From Maricaulis sp. (GTDB taxonomy: Bacteria > Pseudomonadota > Alphaproteobacteria > Caulobacterales > Maricaulaceae), in contig NZ_JADFAJ010000023.1 in the NCBI RefSeq assembly GCF_015665295.1, positions 53,900 through 117,899 of the forward strand: a stretch of 64,000 nucleotides of DNA, in the 5' to 3' direction. Positions 29,151 through 48,656 of this stretch are shown here, piece by piece (the first letter of the stretch is position 1; each line of letters opens with the position of its first letter). Below the pieces are notes generated by a model. That model worked only from the letters and a program-made list of their open reading frames with translations, was not told the DNA's origin and searched no databases. The position numbers were made by a program, and so were the translations under genes.

Positions 29151-29457
29151 CGATAACCTCGCCCGAGCTCTTGGCGATGCGGACCTTCTTGCCGTCTTCA
29201 ATCTTGAAGCCGACACGAGTTGCCTCGCCGGTTTTCGGATCAGCCACGGCCACGTTCGAGACGTGGATCGAGGCTTCCTTTTCCTTGATGCCGCCCTGGT
29301 CGGTCTGGGTCGCACGCGTGTGGCGCTTGACCACGTTCACGCCGGCCACAATGACACGGTCCTCGGTCGGCAGGACCTTGGTGACTTCGCCGGTCTTGCC
29401 TTTGTCACGGCCGGCGAGAATGACGACCTTGTCGCCCTTCTTGATCTTGGCAGCCAT
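29143..29457 (-). CDS. rplX: 50S ribosomal protein L24
   Basis: 104 aa. A KOW motif ([27 protein letters not shown]) is at the N-terminus and [11 protein letters not shown] follows. L24 is an assembly initiator near the tunnel exit. It overlaps rplE by 8 bp and touches rplN by one base (TAATG). Confidence 0.97.
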   Translation of the reverse strand: MAAKIKKGDKVVILAGRDKGKTGEVTKVLPTEDRVIVAGVNVVKRHTRATQTDQGGIKEKEASIHVSNVAVADPKTGEATRVGFKIEDGKKVRIAKSSGEVIDV

Positions 29458-29825
29458 TACAGCACCTCCGGCGCCAGCGACACGATCTTCATGTGGTTCT
29501 TGGCGCGAAGTTCGCGCGGAACCGGCCCGAAGATACGCGTGCCGAGCGGCTCGTTGTTATTATTGATAATCACAGCCGCGTTGCCATCAAAGCGAATGAC
29601 GGAACCGTCCTTGCGCTTGATGTCCTTGGCCACGCGAACGACGACGGCCTTGCGGACGTCACCCTTCTTCACACGGCCACGCGGGATGGCTTCCTTGACG
29701 GACACCACAATGATGTCGCCGACGTGGGCATAGCGACGCTTGGCACCGCCAAGCACCTTGATGCACTGAACACGACGGGCGCCAGAATTGTCTGCCACGT
29801 CCAGATTGGTCTGCATCTGGATCAT
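29457..29825 (-). CDS. rplN: 50S ribosomal protein L14
   Basis: 122 aa. It begins [27 protein letters not shown] and includes [23 protein letters not shown]14 lies at the subunit interface. It is 41 bp after rpsQ. Confidence 0.97.
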   Translation of the reverse strand: MIQMQTNLDVADNSGARRVQCIKVLGGAKRRYAHVGDIIVVSVKEAIPRGRVKKGDVRKAVVVRVAKDIKRKDGSVIRFDGNAAVIINNNNEPLGTRIFGPVPRELRAKNHMKIVSLAPEVL

Positions 29826-29866
29826 TGAAGATCCTCCTTAGGACAGGTGGGGTCCTTCCGCGGGGC

Positions 29867-30103
29867 TTACGCCTCGACGGTGACCACCTCCCACCGCTTC
29901 AATTTCGACTTGGGTGCACATTCCTGAATCTGGACCTGGTCACCCACCTTGAACGCATTGGCTTCGTCATGCGCATGGTAGCGCTTGGTACGACGGACCG
30001 TCTTGCGCAGCAGCGGGTGGAGGAAAGTCCGTTCCACACGCACCACGATGGTCTTGGCACCTTTGTCACTTACCACGACGCCTTGCAGGATACGCTTCGG
30101 CAT
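29867..30103 (-). CDS. rpsQ: 30S ribosomal protein S17
   Basis: 78 aa OB-fold protein. [47 protein letters not shown] is typical, with the loss-of-rigid YHAHDE loop of S17 visible. It is 2 bp after rpmC. Confidence 0.97.
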   Translation of the reverse strand: MPKRILQGVVVSDKGAKTIVVRVERTFLHPLLRKTVRRTKRYHAHDEANAFKVGDQVQIQECAPKSKLKRWEVVTVEA

Positions 30104-30105
30104 CG

Positions 30106-30327
30106 CTAGCTCCCTTGCTCTTGCTGCGACTTGCGCTCGCTTTGAACGGTCCGGATACGCGCGACATCGCGGCGGATCTGGGCGTAGCGGGCGGTATTTT
30201 CCATCTGGCCGGAGGCCTGCTGGAACCGCAGATTGAATTGCTCTTGCTTCAGCTTGAGGAGCGAGTCCTTAAGCTGGTCTTCGGTCATGGCCCGAACGTC
30301 GACGGCGCTAAGTTCTTTCTTGCTCAT
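30106..30327 (-). CDS. rpmC: 50S ribosomal protein L29
   Basis: 73 aa helical hairpin. [36 protein letters not shown] is the L29 core. Located at the tunnel exit with L23, it helps dock SRP and trigger factor. Gaps are 11 bp to rplP and 2 bp to rpsQ. Confidence 0.97.
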   Translation of the reverse strand: MSKKELSAVDVRAMTEDQLKDSLLKLKQEQFNLRFQQASGQMENTARYAQIRRDVARIRTVQSERKSQQEQGS

Positions 30328-30338
30328 CTCCGCTCTCC

Positions 30339-30752
30339 CTATTCGCCCAACCGGGCGACGACTTTGGTCTTGATCGGCAGCTTGGCAGCGCCGAGCGCCA
30401 GGGCCTCACGTGCGACAGCGTCGGGAACCCCGTCGATCTCGAACATGATGCGGCCCGGCTTGACCTTGCAGGCCCAGAATTCCGGAGAACCCTTGCCCTT
30501 ACCCATCCGGACTTCGGTCGGTTTCTTGGAAACCGGCACATCCGGGAAGATGCGGATCCACACGCGGCCGGCCCGCTTCATGTGGCGGGTGATGGCACGG
30601 CGGGTCGCTTCGATCTGACGCGCAGTGACGCGTTCCGGCTCAAGCGCCTTGAGACCGTAGGAGCCGAAGTTCAGCGTAAAGCCACCCTTCGCAGCACCCT
30701 TGATACGGCCCTTGTGCGCCTTGCGGAATTTCGTGCGTTTCGGTTGCAGCAT
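30339..30752 (-). CDS. rplP: 50S ribosomal protein L16
   Basis: 137 aa. It has [48 protein letters not shown] and [20 protein letters not shown]16 lies beside the A-site tRNA elbow and is important for late 50S assembly. It is 11 bp after rpsC. Confidence 0.97.
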   Translation of the reverse strand: MLQPKRTKFRKAHKGRIKGAAKGGFTLNFGSYGLKALEPERVTARQIEATRRAITRHMKRAGRVWIRIFPDVPVSKKPTEVRMGKGKGSPEFWACKVKPGRIMFEIDGVPDAVAREALALGAAKLPIKTKVVARLGE

Positions 30753-30763
30753 GGCTGAATTCC

Positions 30764-31468
30764 TTACGCGGCTTGGCGGCCCGAACGGGCGCGCTGCTCA
30801 CCCGACTCCTGGAGACGGCGCTCCTGGGCATTCGGGTCGTGTTCCATGATTTCGCCTTTGTAGATCCAGACCTTGATGCCGATGATACCCATCGCGGTCT
30901 TGGCTTCGGCGGTTCCGTAGTCGATGTCGGCGCGCAGCGTATGAAGCGGCACGGAGCCCTCATTATACTGCTCGGTGCGGGCAATTTCCGCACCACCGAG
31001 ACGACCGCCGCAGACGATCTTGCAGCCCTTGGCGCCCATGCGCATCGCCGACTGCATCGAACGCTTCATCGCGCGGCGGAAAGCCACACGGCGCTCGAGT
31101 TGCTGGGCGATGGACTCGGCCACCAGGGTGGCGTCGATTTCCGGCTTGCGCACTTCAACGAGGTTCAGGAAAACCTCGCCGTCGACCATTTTCGACAACT
31201 CCTTGCGGAGCGTCTCGATGTCCGAACCCTTCTTGCCGATCACCACACCCGGACGCGCCGTGTGGACGGTGACGCGGCACTTCTTGTGCGGGCGTTCAAT
31301 GACGATTTTCGACACGCTGGCATTCTTCAGACGCTCTTTGAGCATCTTCCGGATCTTGATGTCTTCATGCAGCAGCTTGGCGTATTCGCCAGCGCCGGCA
31401 TACCAGCGGGATTCCCAGGTACGGTTGACGCCAAGGCGCAGACCGATCGGATTTACTTTCTGACCCAT
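30764..31468 (-). CDS. rpsC: 30S ribosomal protein S3
   Basis: 234 aa. [25 protein letters not shown] is the N-terminus. A KH domain with [19 protein letters not shown] follows, and the C domain has [37 protein letters not shown]3 lines the mRNA entry channel. It shares one base with the rplV stop. Confidence 0.97.
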   Translation of the reverse strand: MGQKVNPIGLRLGVNRTWESRWYAGAGEYAKLLHEDIKIRKMLKERLKNASVSKIVIERPHKKCRVTVHTARPGVVIGKKGSDIETLRKELSKMVDGEVFLNLVEVRKPEIDATLVAESIAQQLERRVAFRRAMKRSMQSAMRMGAKGCKIVCGGRLGGAEIARTEQYNEGSVPLHTLRADIDYGTAEAKTAMGIIGIKVWIYKGEIMEHDPNAQERRLQESGEQRARSGRQAA

Positions 31469-31848
31469 CAGGCGGCCTCCTCGACTTCGCGCACCACGAT
31501 GGTGAGCTCGGAAAACGGCTTCAGGATCTTTGCGCCGCGTCCGCGTGCACGGGCCCGAAAGCGTTTCATGACCAGGTTCTTGCCGACGAAGGCTTCCGAC
31601 ACGACGAGGCTGTCGATATCCAGGCCGTGATTGTTCTCGGCGTTGGCGATCGCAGATTCGAGCGCTTTCTTGACGTCCTTGGAAATACGCTTGCGCGAGA
31701 ATTCCAGGTCAGCCAGGGCGCGCTCGACCTTCTTGCCGCGGATCATCGCGGCAACCAAGTTCAGCTTTTGCGGGCTGATGCGGATCATCCGCAGCTTGGC
31801 GCGCGCTTCGTTGTCAGCGACGCGACGGGGATTGGTAGACTGTCCCAT
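31468..31848 (-). CDS. rplV: 50S ribosomal protein L22
   Basis: 126 aa. [60 protein letters not shown] is the L22 globular part and [25 protein letters not shown] its tunnel-lining beta-hairpin. The hairpin tip sequence looks ordinary, with no sign of a macrolide-resistance deletion. Confidence 0.97.
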   Translation of the reverse strand: MGQSTNPRRVADNEARAKLRMIRISPQKLNLVAAMIRGKKVERALADLEFSRKRISKDVKKALESAIANAENNHGLDIDSLVVSEAFVGKNLVMKRFRARARGRGAKILKPFSELTIVVREVEEAA

Positions 31849-31851
31849 CGC

Positions 31852-32130
31852 TTATCTCCGCTTGGCTTTTTTGTCCGCAGCGTGACCGTAATAGGTCCGC
31901 GACGGAGAGAACTCACCGAGCTTGTGGCCGACCATGTCTTCGGTCACGAGCACAGGCACGAACTTGTTGCCGTTGTGAACCTGGAATGTCAGGCCCACAA
32001 ACTGCGGCATGATGGTGGAACGGCGCGACCAGGTCTTGATCGCTTGCTTGCGTCCGCCCTCGTGCGACTTTTCCGCTTTTTTCAGCAGATAGCCGTCGAC
32101 GAACGGACCTTTCCAGACAGAGCGAGGCAT
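31852..32130 (-). CDS. rpsS: 30S ribosomal protein S19
   Basis: 92 aa from [21 protein letters not shown]. It contains [58 protein letters not shown]19 forms a head dimer with S13. It lies 3 bp before rplV and 10 bp after rplB. Confidence 0.97.
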   Translation of the reverse strand: MPRSVWKGPFVDGYLLKKAEKSHEGGRKQAIKTWSRRSTIMPQFVGLTFQVHNGNKFVPVLVTEDMVGHKLGEFSPSRTYYGHAADKKAKRR

Positions 32131-32140
32131 CGTCTGCTCC

Positions 32141-32977
32141 CTATCGCTTCTTGCGCTCGTGGCGCGAGCGGATGATGAACTTGTCGGTCGACTTGTTCTT
32201 GCGTGTCTTGGCACCCTTGGTCGGCTTGCCCCATGGCGTCACCGGATGGCGACCACCAGAGGTACGGCCCTCACCACCACCATGCGGGTGATCAACCGGG
32301 TTCATGACAACACCGCGAACAGACGGACGCTTGCCAAGATGGCGGTTGCGACCGGCCTTGCCGAGATTGATGTTGAGGTGGTCCGGGTTGGAAACCGCAC
32401 CGACCGTCGCCATGCACTTGTCCGAGACCATGCGCAGTTCGCCCGAAGCCAGACGGATCTGGGCGTAGCCGGCATCGCGGCCGACGAGCTGGACATAGGC
32501 GCCGGCGGACCGGGCGATCTGACCACCCTTCTCCGGCTTCATCTCGACATTGTGAAGGATCGTACCGACCGGCACGGCCTTCAGCGGCATGGCATTGCCC
32601 GGCTTCACGTCAGCCTTGGCCGACGCGATGACCGTATCGCCTTCGGAAAGGCGCTGCGGAGCCAGGATGTAGGCCTTTTCGCCGTCCTCATACTGGATGA
32701 GGGCGATGAAGGCCGTCCGGTTCGGATCATATTCCAGACGCTCGACGGTCGCGGGGATGTCCCACTTGCGGCGCTTGAAATCGACCAGACGGTAGAGGCG
32801 TTTCGCGCCACCACCACGCCGGCGGGCCGTGATACGGCCCATATTGTTGCGCCCACCTTTTTTGGTGAGGCCTTCGACCAGTGTCTTCTCAGGGCGTCCC
32901 TTGTGCAGGGCGGAGCGATCCACCAGCACGAGGGCACGGCGGCCCGGAGAGGTCGGTTTGAATGTTTTCAAAGCCAT
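32141..32977 (-). CDS. rplB: 50S ribosomal protein L2
   Basis: 278 aa. It has the N-terminal [19 protein letters not shown], the central [19 protein letters not shown], and the conserved [36 protein letters not shown] loop near the peptidyl-transferase centre that contains the universally conserved His. One base separates it from rplW. Confidence 0.97.
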   Translation of the reverse strand: MALKTFKPTSPGRRALVLVDRSALHKGRPEKTLVEGLTKKGGRNNMGRITARRRGGGAKRLYRLVDFKRRKWDIPATVERLEYDPNRTAFIALIQYEDGEKAYILAPQRLSEGDTVIASAKADVKPGNAMPLKAVPVGTILHNVEMKPEKGGQIARSAGAYVQLVGRDAGYAQIRLASGELRMVSDKCMATVGAVSNPDHLNINLGKAGRNRHLGKRPSVRGVVMNPVDHPHGGGEGRTSGGRHPVTPWGKPTKGAKTRKNKSTDKFIIRSRHERKKR

Positions 32978-32978
32978 C

Positions 32979-33275
32979 TTACAGACCCGTCGTCACGTCG
33001 ATCGAGTGACCCTCTGCGAGAGTCACGACCGCTTTCTTCTGGTCATTGCGGCGTCCGGCAATACCCCGGAACCGCTTCGTCTTGCCGTGAACCTTGATGG
33101 TGTTCACCGCCGTCACCTTCACCTTGAAGAGGGACTCGACCGCGTCCGCGATCTCCTTCTTGTTGGCGGAGAGCGGCACGAAGAAGACGACCTTGCTTTC
33201 TTCCGAAAGCAGGGTGGACTTCTCGGTGATCACCGGGCTCAGGATCGTGTCGTAATGGCGCGCAGCAGCCGACAT
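32979..33275 (-). CDS. rplW: 50S ribosomal protein L23
   Basis: 98 aa. It has [49 protein letters not shown], then the basic loop [24 protein letters not shown]23 is the trigger factor and SRP docking site at the tunnel exit. It is 1 bp from rplD. Confidence 0.97.
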   Translation of the reverse strand: MSAAARHYDTILSPVITEKSTLLSEESKVVFFVPLSANKKEIADAVESLFKVKVTAVNTIKVHGKTKRFRGIAGRRNDQKKAVVTLAEGHSIDVTTGL

Positions 33276-33276
33276 C

Positions 33277-33912
33277 TTATGCCTCCTTCGCGCTGAGGCG
33301 GGCGTGGATCTGTTCCACGGCAGCCTTGGTCAGCACCAGGGTGTCGCGACGCAGCACGTCATAAACATTCAGGCCCTGGGCGGGCAGAACGTCGATGCAC
33401 GGCAGGTTGCGAGCCGCCTTGGCAAAATTCTCGTTCACTTCGGTGCCAGAGATGACCAGGGCATTGGAAATGCCAAGGCCCTGGAACGAAGCGCGGAGCG
33501 CTTTCGTCTGCGGCGCATCCAGAGCGGCATCATCGATGATGATGAGCGATTTGGAGCCGAGCTTGGCGGACAGCGCATGACGCAGGCCCAGCGCACGAAC
33601 CTTCTTGGGAAGCTCGTGGGCGTGACTGCGAACGCGCGGGCCGTGAGCCTTGCCGCCGCCGACGAATTGCGGCGCAGAACGGGCACCGTGACGGGCCGTA
33701 CCGCCGCCCTTCTGGCGACCGAAACGCTTCTTGGTCCGATTGATTTCGGAGCGGCCGAGCGTCTTGTGTGTGCCTTGCTGACGGGCGGCCAGCTGCCACT
33801 TCACAACACGCTGCAGGAGGTCGGAGCGCACCTCTTCAATGCCGAAGACGGCATCGTCGAGATCGATGGCACCGGCGTCCTTCGCCGCGAGGGTTTTGAC
33901 CTCGATCTTCAT
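33277..33912 (-). CDS. rplD: 50S ribosomal protein L4
   Basis: 211 aa. The tunnel loop [45 protein letters not shown] is present, followed by [17 protein letters not shown] and the C-terminal [20 protein letters not shown]. In E. coli L4 represses the S10 operon. It overlaps rplC by 4 bp. Confidence 0.97.
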   Translation of the reverse strand: MKIEVKTLAAKDAGAIDLDDAVFGIEEVRSDLLQRVVKWQLAARQQGTHKTLGRSEINRTKKRFGRQKGGGTARHGARSAPQFVGGGKAHGPRVRSHAHELPKKVRALGLRHALSAKLGSKSLIIIDDAALDAPQTKALRASFQGLGISNALVISGTEVNENFAKAARNLPCIDVLPAQGLNVYDVLRRDTLVLTKAAVEQIHARLSAKEA

Positions 33913-34715
33913 GCTTGCGTTCCTTCTTCACCGTCAGCCGCAGCTTCCGGGGCCGCGTTGTCGGCGTCAGCCGGAGCAGCCTCGTTCTCAACCGTTTCGG
34001 TCTGAGCCGGTGCGTTCAGTTCGTCCAGCGTGCGGAACTTGCCCGGGATCGGGAGTTCGCTATCGCCATGACCCTTGATTGCATCACGCAGCTCGACCCA
34101 GCCGCCCGCCGAGCCGGGCACAGCGCCCTTGACCAGGACGATGCCGCGATCGGCGTCAACACGGACGACTTCGATATTTTGCGTGGTCACGCGGACAGCG
34201 CCCATGTGACCGGCCATTTTCTTGCCCTTGAAGACCTTGCCCGGATCCTGGCACTGGCCGGTCGAACCATGCGAACGGTGCGAGATTGACACACCGTGCG
34301 AGGCACGAAGGCCGCCAAAACCGTGGCGCTTCATGGCACCTGCAAAACCCTTACCAATCGAGATGCCGGCGACATCCACTTTCTGGCCGGGGACGAAGTG
34401 GTCCGCGGTCAGCTCGGAGCCGACTTCGATCAGCGCGTCTTCTGCAACGCGGAATTCGACCAGCTTGCGCTTGGGCGCAACCTTGGCCTTGGCGAAGTGA
34501 CCGCGCAGCGCCTTCGGCGTCCGCTTGGCCTTGGCTTCACCGGCACCGAGCTGGAGTGCGACATAACCATCCCGGTCGGCGGTCTTGTGAGACACGACCT
34601 GGACATTGTCCATGTGCAGCACCGTGCAGGGCACGTGCGAGCCGTCTTCGGCGAAAATACGCGTCATGCCCAGCTTGCGGGCAATCACGCCTGTTCTGCG
34701 ATCTTCCTGGCGCAT
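33909..34715 (-). CDS. rplC: 50S ribosomal protein L3, with acidic C-terminal extension
   Basis: 268 aa. The core shows [67 protein letters not shown], which carries the Gln modified by PrmB in E. coli. After the core, about 45 residues rich in Glu, Ala, Asp and Thr (from [16 protein letters not shown] to GEEGTQA) form an extra tail. The ATG follows a GGGAG located in the end of rpsJ. Gaps are 4 bp to rpsJ and a 4 bp overlap with rplD. Confidence 0.96.
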   Translation of the reverse strand: MRQEDRRTGVIARKLGMTRIFAEDGSHVPCTVLHMDNVQVVSHKTADRDGYVALQLGAGEAKAKRTPKALRGHFAKAKVAPKRKLVEFRVAEDALIEVGSELTADHFVPGQKVDVAGISIGKGFAGAMKRHGFGGLRASHGVSISHRSHGSTGQCQDPGKVFKGKKMAGHMGAVRVTTQNIEVVRVDADRGIVLVKGAVPGSAGGWVELRDAIKGHGDSELPIPGKFRTLDELNAPAQTETVENEAAPADADNAAPEAAADGEEGTQA

Positions 34716-34719
34716 AACC

Positions 34720-35034
<315 letters not shown>

Positions 35035-35054
35035 CAAACCGATCCCGTTTCTTA

Positions 35055-35103
35055 ACTTTCAAAAAGAGCAAACCGGGGCGGATACCTGCGGCACCGCCCC
35101 GGT
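35055..35103 (-). terminator. Terminator between tuf (copy 1) and rpsJ
   Basis: A perfect 10-bp stem ACCGGGGCGG / CCGCCCCGGT (35072-35081 with 35094-35103) with a 12-nt loop is followed on the minus strand by TTGCTCTTTTT. It should end most str-operon transcripts before the S10 genes, so rpsJ depends on read-through or on a promoter inside tuf. Confidence 0.8.
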
Positions 35104-35115
35104 CGGATGAGTAGT

Positions 35116-36306
35116 CTACTCGATGATTTTCGAGACGACGCCGGCGCCGACGGTGCGGCCGCCTTCACGGATAGCGAAGCGGAGCTTCTCTTCCATGGCG
35201 ATCGGCACGATCAGCTCGACATTCATTTCGACATTGTCGCCCGGCATCACCATTTCCGTGCCTTCGTTCAGCGTCACGACGCCGGTGACGTCGGTCGTGC
35301 GGAAGTAGAATTGCGGACGGTAATTGGTGAAGAACGGGGTGTGACGGCCGCCCTCTTCCTTCGTCAGGATATAGGCTTCTGCCACAAACTTCTTGTGCGG
35401 GGTGATCGAGCCCGGCTTGGCCAGAACCTGGCCACGCTCGACACCTTCACGGTCCACGCCGCGCAGCAGCACGCCGACATTGTCGCCGGCCTGGCCCTGG
35501 TCGAGCAGCTTGCGGAACATTTCAACGCCGGTGCAGGTCGTCTTCGAGGTGTCACGGACACCCACGATTTCGATCTCTTCACCAACCTTCACGACACCAC
35601 GCTCGATACGGCCGGTCACAACCGTGCCGCGGCCCGAGATCGAGAACACGTCCTCGATCGGCATCAGGAAGGGCTGGTCGATCGGACGCTCCGGCGTCGG
35701 GATGTATTCGTCGACAGCCGCCATCAGCTCAAGGATCTTGTCCTTGCCGATGTGATCGTCGCGCTTCTCGACAGCCGCCAGAGCCGAACCCGCCACGATC
35801 GGCAGATCGTCGCCCGGGAACTCGTAGGAGGACAGAAGTTCGCGAACTTCCATCTCGACCAGCTCGAGCAGCTCTTCATCGTCAACCTGGTCAACCTTGT
35901 TCAGGAAGACAACAAGGGCCGGAACGCCAACCTGGCGCGCCAGAAGAATGTGCTCGCGGGTCTGCGGCATCGGGCCGTCAGCCGCGTTCACAACCAGGAT
36001 AGCGCCGTCCATCTGCGCCGCACCCGTGATCATGTTCTTCACATAGTCAGCGTGGCCCGGGCAATCAACGTGGGCGTAGTGACGGTTGGCCGTCTCGTAT
36101 TCAACGTGAGCCGTCGAAATCGTGATACCGCGCGCCTTCTCTTCCGGCGCACTGTCAATCTCGTCATAACCCTTTGCGACACCGCCGGATGATTCCGCCA
36201 GTACCATCGTGATCGCAGCCGTCAGCGTCGTCTTGCCATGGTCAACGTGACCAATCGTGCCGATGTTCGCGTGCGGCTTGGTGCGCTCAAACTTTTCCTT
36301 CGCCAT
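35116..36306 (-). CDS. tuf: Translation elongation factor Tu, copy 1 (str operon)
   Basis: 396 aa GTPase delivering aminoacyl-tRNA to the ribosome. It has G1 [10 protein letters not shown], switch [28 protein letters not shown] and G4 NKVD, then domain 2 with [11 protein letters not shown] and domain 3 ending [11 protein letters not shown]. It is the fourth gene of rpsL-rpsG-fusA-tuf, 53 bp after fusA. The protein is identical to that of the copy at 55265-56455, and every nucleotide line I compared is also identical. Confidence 0.98.
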   Translation of the reverse strand: MAKEKFERTKPHANIGTIGHVDHGKTTLTAAITMVLAESSGGVAKGYDEIDSAPEEKARGITISTAHVEYETANRHYAHVDCPGHADYVKNMITGAAQMDGAILVVNAADGPMPQTREHILLARQVGVPALVVFLNKVDQVDDEELLELVEMEVRELLSSYEFPGDDLPIVAGSALAAVEKRDDHIGKDKILELMAAVDEYIPTPERPIDQPFLMPIEDVFSISGRGTVVTGRIERGVVKVGEEIEIVGVRDTSKTTCTGVEMFRKLLDQGQAGDNVGVLLRGVDREGVERGQVLAKPGSITPHKKFVAEAYILTKEEGGRHTPFFTNYRPQFYFRTTDVTGVVTLNEGTEMVMPGDNVEMNVELIVPIAMEEKLRFAIREGGRTVGAGVVSKIIE

Positions 36307-36359
36307 GATCTCGCTCCGAAATCCGTGTGTTCGTTGTTTTACTGTGACCAGAGGTCCGC

Positions 36360-38435
36360 TTAGGCGGACTTGGCGATGACTTCTTGTTCGACGGCCTTGG
36401 GTACCGCCTCGTAGTGATCGAAAAGCATCGTGAACTGCGCCCGGCCCTGGGTCGCAGACCGCAGGTTGTTGACGTAGCCGAACATGTTCGCAAGCGGCAC
36501 CATCGCGTTCACGACGGTGGCGTTGCCACGCATTTCCTGACCGGCGATCTGACCCCGACGGGAGTTCAGGTCACCAATGACACCACCGGTGTACTCGTCA
36601 GGCGTCACGACCTCGACCTTCATGATCGGCTCGAGAAGCTTCGGGGCACAATGCGCCTTGGCTTCGCGGAATGCCGCGCGAGCGGCGATCTCGAAGGCGA
36701 GAACACTGGAGTCGACGTCGTGATAGGCGCCGTCCACCAGGGTGGCCTGGACGTCGATCACCGGGAAACCGGCAATCAGGCCGCCATCCATGACGGACTT
36801 GAGGCCCTTTTCAACGCCCGGGATATATTCCTTGGGCACCGAACCACCGACGATCTTGCTCTCAAAGACGAAGCCCGAACCGGATTCACCCGGCGCGAAT
36901 TCAATCTTGACGCGGGCGAACTGGCCCGAACCGCCGGACTGCTTCTTGTGCGTGTAGTCGACAAGACCAGCCTGGCCGAGCGATTCACGGTACGCCACCT
37001 GCGGCGCGCCAACATTGGCCTCGACCTTGAACTCGCGACGCATGCGGTCGACGAGAATGTCGAGGTGAAGCTCACCCATGCCGGCGATGATGGTCTGGCC
37101 GGATTCCTCGTCCGTCTTCATGCGGAAGGACGGATCCTCGGCAGCCAGGCGCTGCAGGGCGATGCCAAGCTTCTCCTGGTCGGCCTTCGACTTCGGCTCG
37201 ATGGCCAGCTCGATAACCGGATCCGGGAATTCCATGCGCTCGAGGATGACCGGCTTCATCGGATCACACAGCGTGTCACCCGTGGTCGTGTCCTTGAGGC
37301 CTGCAATCGCGACGATATCGCCGGCGAAGCATTCCTTGATGTCCTCACGCGAATTGGAGTGCATCTGCAGCATGCGGCCAATGCGTTCCTTCTTGTCCTT
37401 CACCGTGTTGAGAAGGGACCCGCCCGTCTCGAGGTGACCGGAATACATCCGGCAGAAGGTCAGCGAGCCGACAAAGGGATCGTTCATGATCTTGAAGGCG
37501 AGCAGCGAGGTCGGCTCATCGTCCGAAGCCTTGCGAACCACTTCTTCCTCGGTCTTGAAATCGATACCCTTGATCGCCGGAACCTCGGTCGGGTTCGGCA
37601 GGAAATCGACAACAGCATCGAGCAGGGGCTGGACGCCCTTGTTCTTGAAGGCGGTGCCGCAGAGGATCGGATTGAACGCCAGGCTGACACAGCCCTTGCG
37701 GATCAGCGACTTGAGCATGTCAATGGAGGGCTCTTCACCTTCCAGATACGCTTCCATGGCCGCTTCATCGAGCTCGACAGCCGTCTCGACCAGCATCTCG
37801 CGATACTCGGCAGCCTTGTCGGCGAGCTCAGGACGAATGTCCAGAACTTCCCACTCGGCGCCCAGGCCCTCGCCCTTCCAGACCAGTTCCTTCATGATCA
37901 GGAGATCGATGACGCCCTCGAACTCGGTTTCCGAGCCGATCGGCAGCTGGACGCACAGCGGCTTGGCGCCGAGTCGGTCCTCGATCATCTTCACGCAGTT
38001 GTAAAAATCGGCGCCGAGCTTGTCCATCTTGTTGACGAACACCATACGCGGAACCTTGTACCGGTCGGCCTGACGCCAAACGGTCTCGGTCTGCGGCTCA
38101 ACACCGGCATTGGCGTCCAGGCAGCACACGGCGCCATCGAGAACACGCAGCGAACGCTCGACTTCGATCGTGAAGTCGACGTGGCCGGGCGTGTCGATGA
38201 TGTTCAGGCGCTTGCCGTTCCAGAAACAGGTCGTCGCAGCCGAGGTGATCGTGATGCCACGCTCCTGCTCCTGCTCCATCCAGTCCATGGTGGCGGCACC
38301 ATCGTGCACTTCACCAATCTTGTGGGACTTGCCGGTGTAATAGAGGATCCGCTCGGTCGTCGTCGTCTTCCCGGCATCGATGTGAGCCATGATGCCGAAA
38401 TTGCGGTAGTCCTCGATTTTGTAGTCGCGGGCCAT
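36360..38435 (-). CDS. fusA: Translation elongation factor G
   Basis: 691 aa translocase GTPase. The start at [31 protein letters not shown] (38435) matches the family; a further upstream in-frame opening overlaps rpsG. G1 [17 protein letters not shown] and [10 protein letters not shown] are present, with domain IV near residues 480-600 and domain V with [29 protein letters not shown]. It lies 40 bp after rpsG. Confidence 0.98.
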   Translation of the reverse strand: MARDYKIEDYRNFGIMAHIDAGKTTTTERILYYTGKSHKIGEVHDGAATMDWMEQEQERGITITSAATTCFWNGKRLNIIDTPGHVDFTIEVERSLRVLDGAVCCLDANAGVEPQTETVWRQADRYKVPRMVFVNKMDKLGADFYNCVKMIEDRLGAKPLCVQLPIGSETEFEGVIDLLIMKELVWKGEGLGAEWEVLDIRPELADKAAEYREMLVETAVELDEAAMEAYLEGEEPSIDMLKSLIRKGCVSLAFNPILCGTAFKNKGVQPLLDAVVDFLPNPTEVPAIKGIDFKTEEEVVRKASDDEPTSLLAFKIMNDPFVGSLTFCRMYSGHLETGGSLLNTVKDKKERIGRMLQMHSNSREDIKECFAGDIVAIAGLKDTTTGDTLCDPMKPVILERMEFPDPVIELAIEPKSKADQEKLGIALQRLAAEDPSFRMKTDEESGQTIIAGMGELHLDILVDRMRREFKVEANVGAPQVAYRESLGQAGLVDYTHKKQSGGSGQFARVKIEFAPGESGSGFVFESKIVGGSVPKEYIPGVEKGLKSVMDGGLIAGFPVIDVQATLVDGAYHDVDSSVLAFEIAARAAFREAKAHCAPKLLEPIMKVEVVTPDEYTGGVIGDLNSRRGQIAGQEMRGNATVVNAMVPLANMFGYVNNLRSATQGRAQFTMLFDHYEAVPKAVEQEVIAKSA

Positions 38436-38475
38436 TTGTATCGGGTCCTTGGTACGGGTCAGAGCCTGTAAGGGG

Positions 38476-38946
38476 TTACCAGCGGTAGTGCGAGAAGGCG
38501 CGGTTGGCTTCCGCCATCCGGTGCGTGTCTTCACGCTTCTTGACGGCGGTACCGCGATTGGCGGCAGCATCCATCATTTCAGCAGCAAGACGCTCGCGCA
38601 TCGTGTTTTCATTGCGGCCGCGCGCAGCACCCGTCAGCCAGCGAATGGCCAGGGCTTTCTTGCGCTCGGCGCGGACTTCAACGGGCACCTGATAGGTCGC
38701 ACCACCAACGCGGCGGGAGCGGACCTCGACCTCAGGGGCCACATTGTCCAGGGCATCGTGGAAGACGCGGATCGGCTCGCGCTTCAGCTTCTCTTCGACA
38801 ATCTCGAGAGCGCCATAGACAATGCGCTCGGCGACGGATTTTTTGCCGTCGAGCATGATGTAGTTCATGAACTTGGTGAGATCGCGATCTCCGAACTTGG
38901 GGTCCGGAAAAATCTCGCGTTTCTCTGCGCGGTGACGACGCGACAT
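38476..38946 (-). CDS. rpsG: 30S ribosomal protein S7
   Basis: 156 aa. [47 protein letters not shown] and [32 protein letters not shown] are diagnostic. S7 nucleates the 30S head and, in E. coli, regulates the str operon. It is 11 bp after rpsL. Confidence 0.97.
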   Translation of the reverse strand: MSRRHRAEKREIFPDPKFGDRDLTKFMNYIMLDGKKSVAERIVYGALEIVEEKLKREPIRVFHDALDNVAPEVEVRSRRVGGATYQVPVEVRAERKKALAIRWLTGAARGRNENTMRERLAAEMMDAAANRGTAVKKREDTHRMAEANRAFSHYRW

Positions 38947-38957
38947 GAACGTCTCCC

Positions 38958-39329
38958 TTACTTAGGACGCTTGGCGCCGTATTTCGAACGGCGTTGCTTG
39001 CGGTCCTTGACGCCCTGGGTATCCAGAACGCCGCGAAGAATGTGATAGCGGACACCCGGAAGGTCCTTCACGCGACCACCGCGGATAAGGACAACTGAGT
39101 GTTCCTGCAAATTGTGACCCTCACCCGGGATATAGCTCACAACTTCGTGCCCGTTGGTCAGACGCACTTTGGCGACTTTCCGCAAGGCCGAGTTCGGCTT
39201 TTTCGGGGTCGTGGTATAGACGCGCGTGCAGACACCACGGCGCTGCGGGCAAGCCTGCAGGGCCGGCACCTTGTTGCGCTTCGGCTTGTCTTTTCGCGGC
39301 TTGCGAATGAGCTGGTTGATTGTTGGCAT
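38958..39329 (-). CDS. rpsL: 30S ribosomal protein S12
   Basis: 123 aa decoding-centre protein. It has [43 protein letters not shown] and [15 protein letters not shown]. The lysines at the classical streptomycin-resistance positions (in TTPKKPNS and RVKDLPG) are wild type, so no resistance substitution is present. It is the first gene of the str operon, about 175 nt downstream of its predicted transcription start. Confidence 0.97.
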
Positions 39330-39511
39330 CCCGCTCTAATCCGTTCCTAATCTCAACAACCACGCCCCCCAGCATGTTGAAATGCTGATGGACGCAAAGA
39401 ATGACCCCGACGTCCGAACACAAGGCTCGCACGGCGGCGTCAGGGGTTTTTCCGTTACCGTGGACGACGTCTAACCGCGTGGGTTACGGCCCGTCCTTCA
39501 AACGAGCGCGG

Positions 39512-39540
39512 AAACTACGCACGCGACTCGCATTCGTCAA
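39512..39540 (-). promoter_or_regulatory. Promoter of the rpsL-rpsG-fusA-tuf operon
   Basis: Minus-strand TTGACG (-35) and TAGTTT (-10) are separated by 17 bp. They lie downstream of the rpoC terminator in the 328-bp rpoC-rpsL gap and would give a leader of about 175 nt. The leader holds short inverted repeats (for example around AGCATTTCAACATGCT at 39373-39389) but no family of leader RNA that I recognise. Confidence 0.6.
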
Positions 39541-39590
39541 GCGCTTGTTCAGAGGTTTTCTGAGGCGCCCCGGCCCAGTATCAGCCGATA

Positions 39591-39625
39591 CAAAAAGGCC
39601 GCCGGTCTCCCGGCGGCCTTTTCTT
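39591..39625 (-). terminator. Bidirectional terminator after rpoC
   Basis: A stem AAAAGGCCGCCGG / CCGGCGGCCTTTT with a 4-nt loop is flanked by an A run on one side and a T run on the other. On the minus strand it ends the rplJL-rpoBC transcript about 35 bp after rpoC. Confidence 0.9.
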
Positions 39626-39657
39626 TGTCATTACAGGGATATCGCCCCTGAATTGAG

Positions 39658-43875
<4,218 letters not shown>

Positions 43876-43940
43876 GTCGCCGTCTCCCAAAAGGGGCAAG
43901 CGGGACAGGGAAGCCCTGCCCCGCAAAATATGGTTCAGCC

Positions 43941-48014
<4,074 letters not shown>

Positions 48015-48051
48015 GTCGGCTCCCTTCGCAGACAGCACTGCGCATTTTGAT

Positions 48052-48068
48052 GCGGGGATCGCCCCCGC
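48052..48068 (-). other. GC-rich hairpin in the rplL-rpoB gap (possible attenuator or processing site)
   Basis: GCGGGG / CCCCGC (48052-48057 with 48063-48068) with a 5-nt loop lies about 40 bp before the rpoB start in a 213-bp gap. On the minus strand it is followed by ATCAAAAT, so it lacks a U-run. In E. coli this gap contains an attenuator and an RNase III site; a similar role here is an analogy only. Confidence 0.3.
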
Positions 48069-48227
48069 GGCGCCGCTCCGGTCGGATCAGGCGTTTTACG
48101 GCCCGAACCAGTCAACAATCCCGCCTGGAACGACAGCGGCAGGATCGGGTATTCCAAAGACGGGCTAACGGACGCGCAGGATTGCCCCACGCGCCCGTAG
48201 CACCGTGTCAGTCACGCCGAAGCGAGA

Positions 48228-48599
48228 CTATTTCAGCTCAACGCTGGCGCCAGCGGCTTCCAGCTTGGCCTTGATGTCTTCGGCCTCGGCCTTGGACGCG
48301 GCTTCCTTGACAGCTTTCGGAGCGCCTTCGACCAGGTCCTTGGCTTCCTTGAGGCCCAGGCCAGTGATGGCGCGGACTTCCTTGATGACGTTGATCTTCT
48401 TGTCACCGGCGCCGGTGAGGATCACGTCGAATTCCGTCTGCTCTTCAGCAGCCGGGGCATCGCCACCGCCGGCCGGACCGGCAACGGCGACAGCAGCAGC
48501 TGCCTTGATGCCTTTTTCTTCGAGAAGATCGTTGAGTTCCTTGGCTTCAAGGATGGTGAGGGCGAGAAGTTCGTCGCAGAGTTTAGCTACATCAGCCAT
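48228..48599 (-). CDS. rplL: 50S ribosomal protein L7/L12
   Basis: 123 aa stalk protein. The N-terminal dimer domain has [24 protein letters not shown], an Ala/Gly-rich hinge follows ([22 protein letters not shown]), and the C domain has [44 protein letters not shown]. It recruits translation GTPases. It is 57 bp after rplJ. Confidence 0.97.
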   Translation of the reverse strand: MADVAKLCDELLALTILEAKELNDLLEEKGIKAAAAVAVAGPAGGGDAPAAEEQTEFDVILTGAGDKKINVIKEVRAITGLGLKEAKDLVEGAPKAVKEAASKAEAEDIKAKLEAAGASVELK

Positions 48600-48656
48600 T
48601 TGTTCAATTCCTTGTCGGTGTTCAGTGTGTCAGTTCGAAAGCGGAGAATGACGTGA

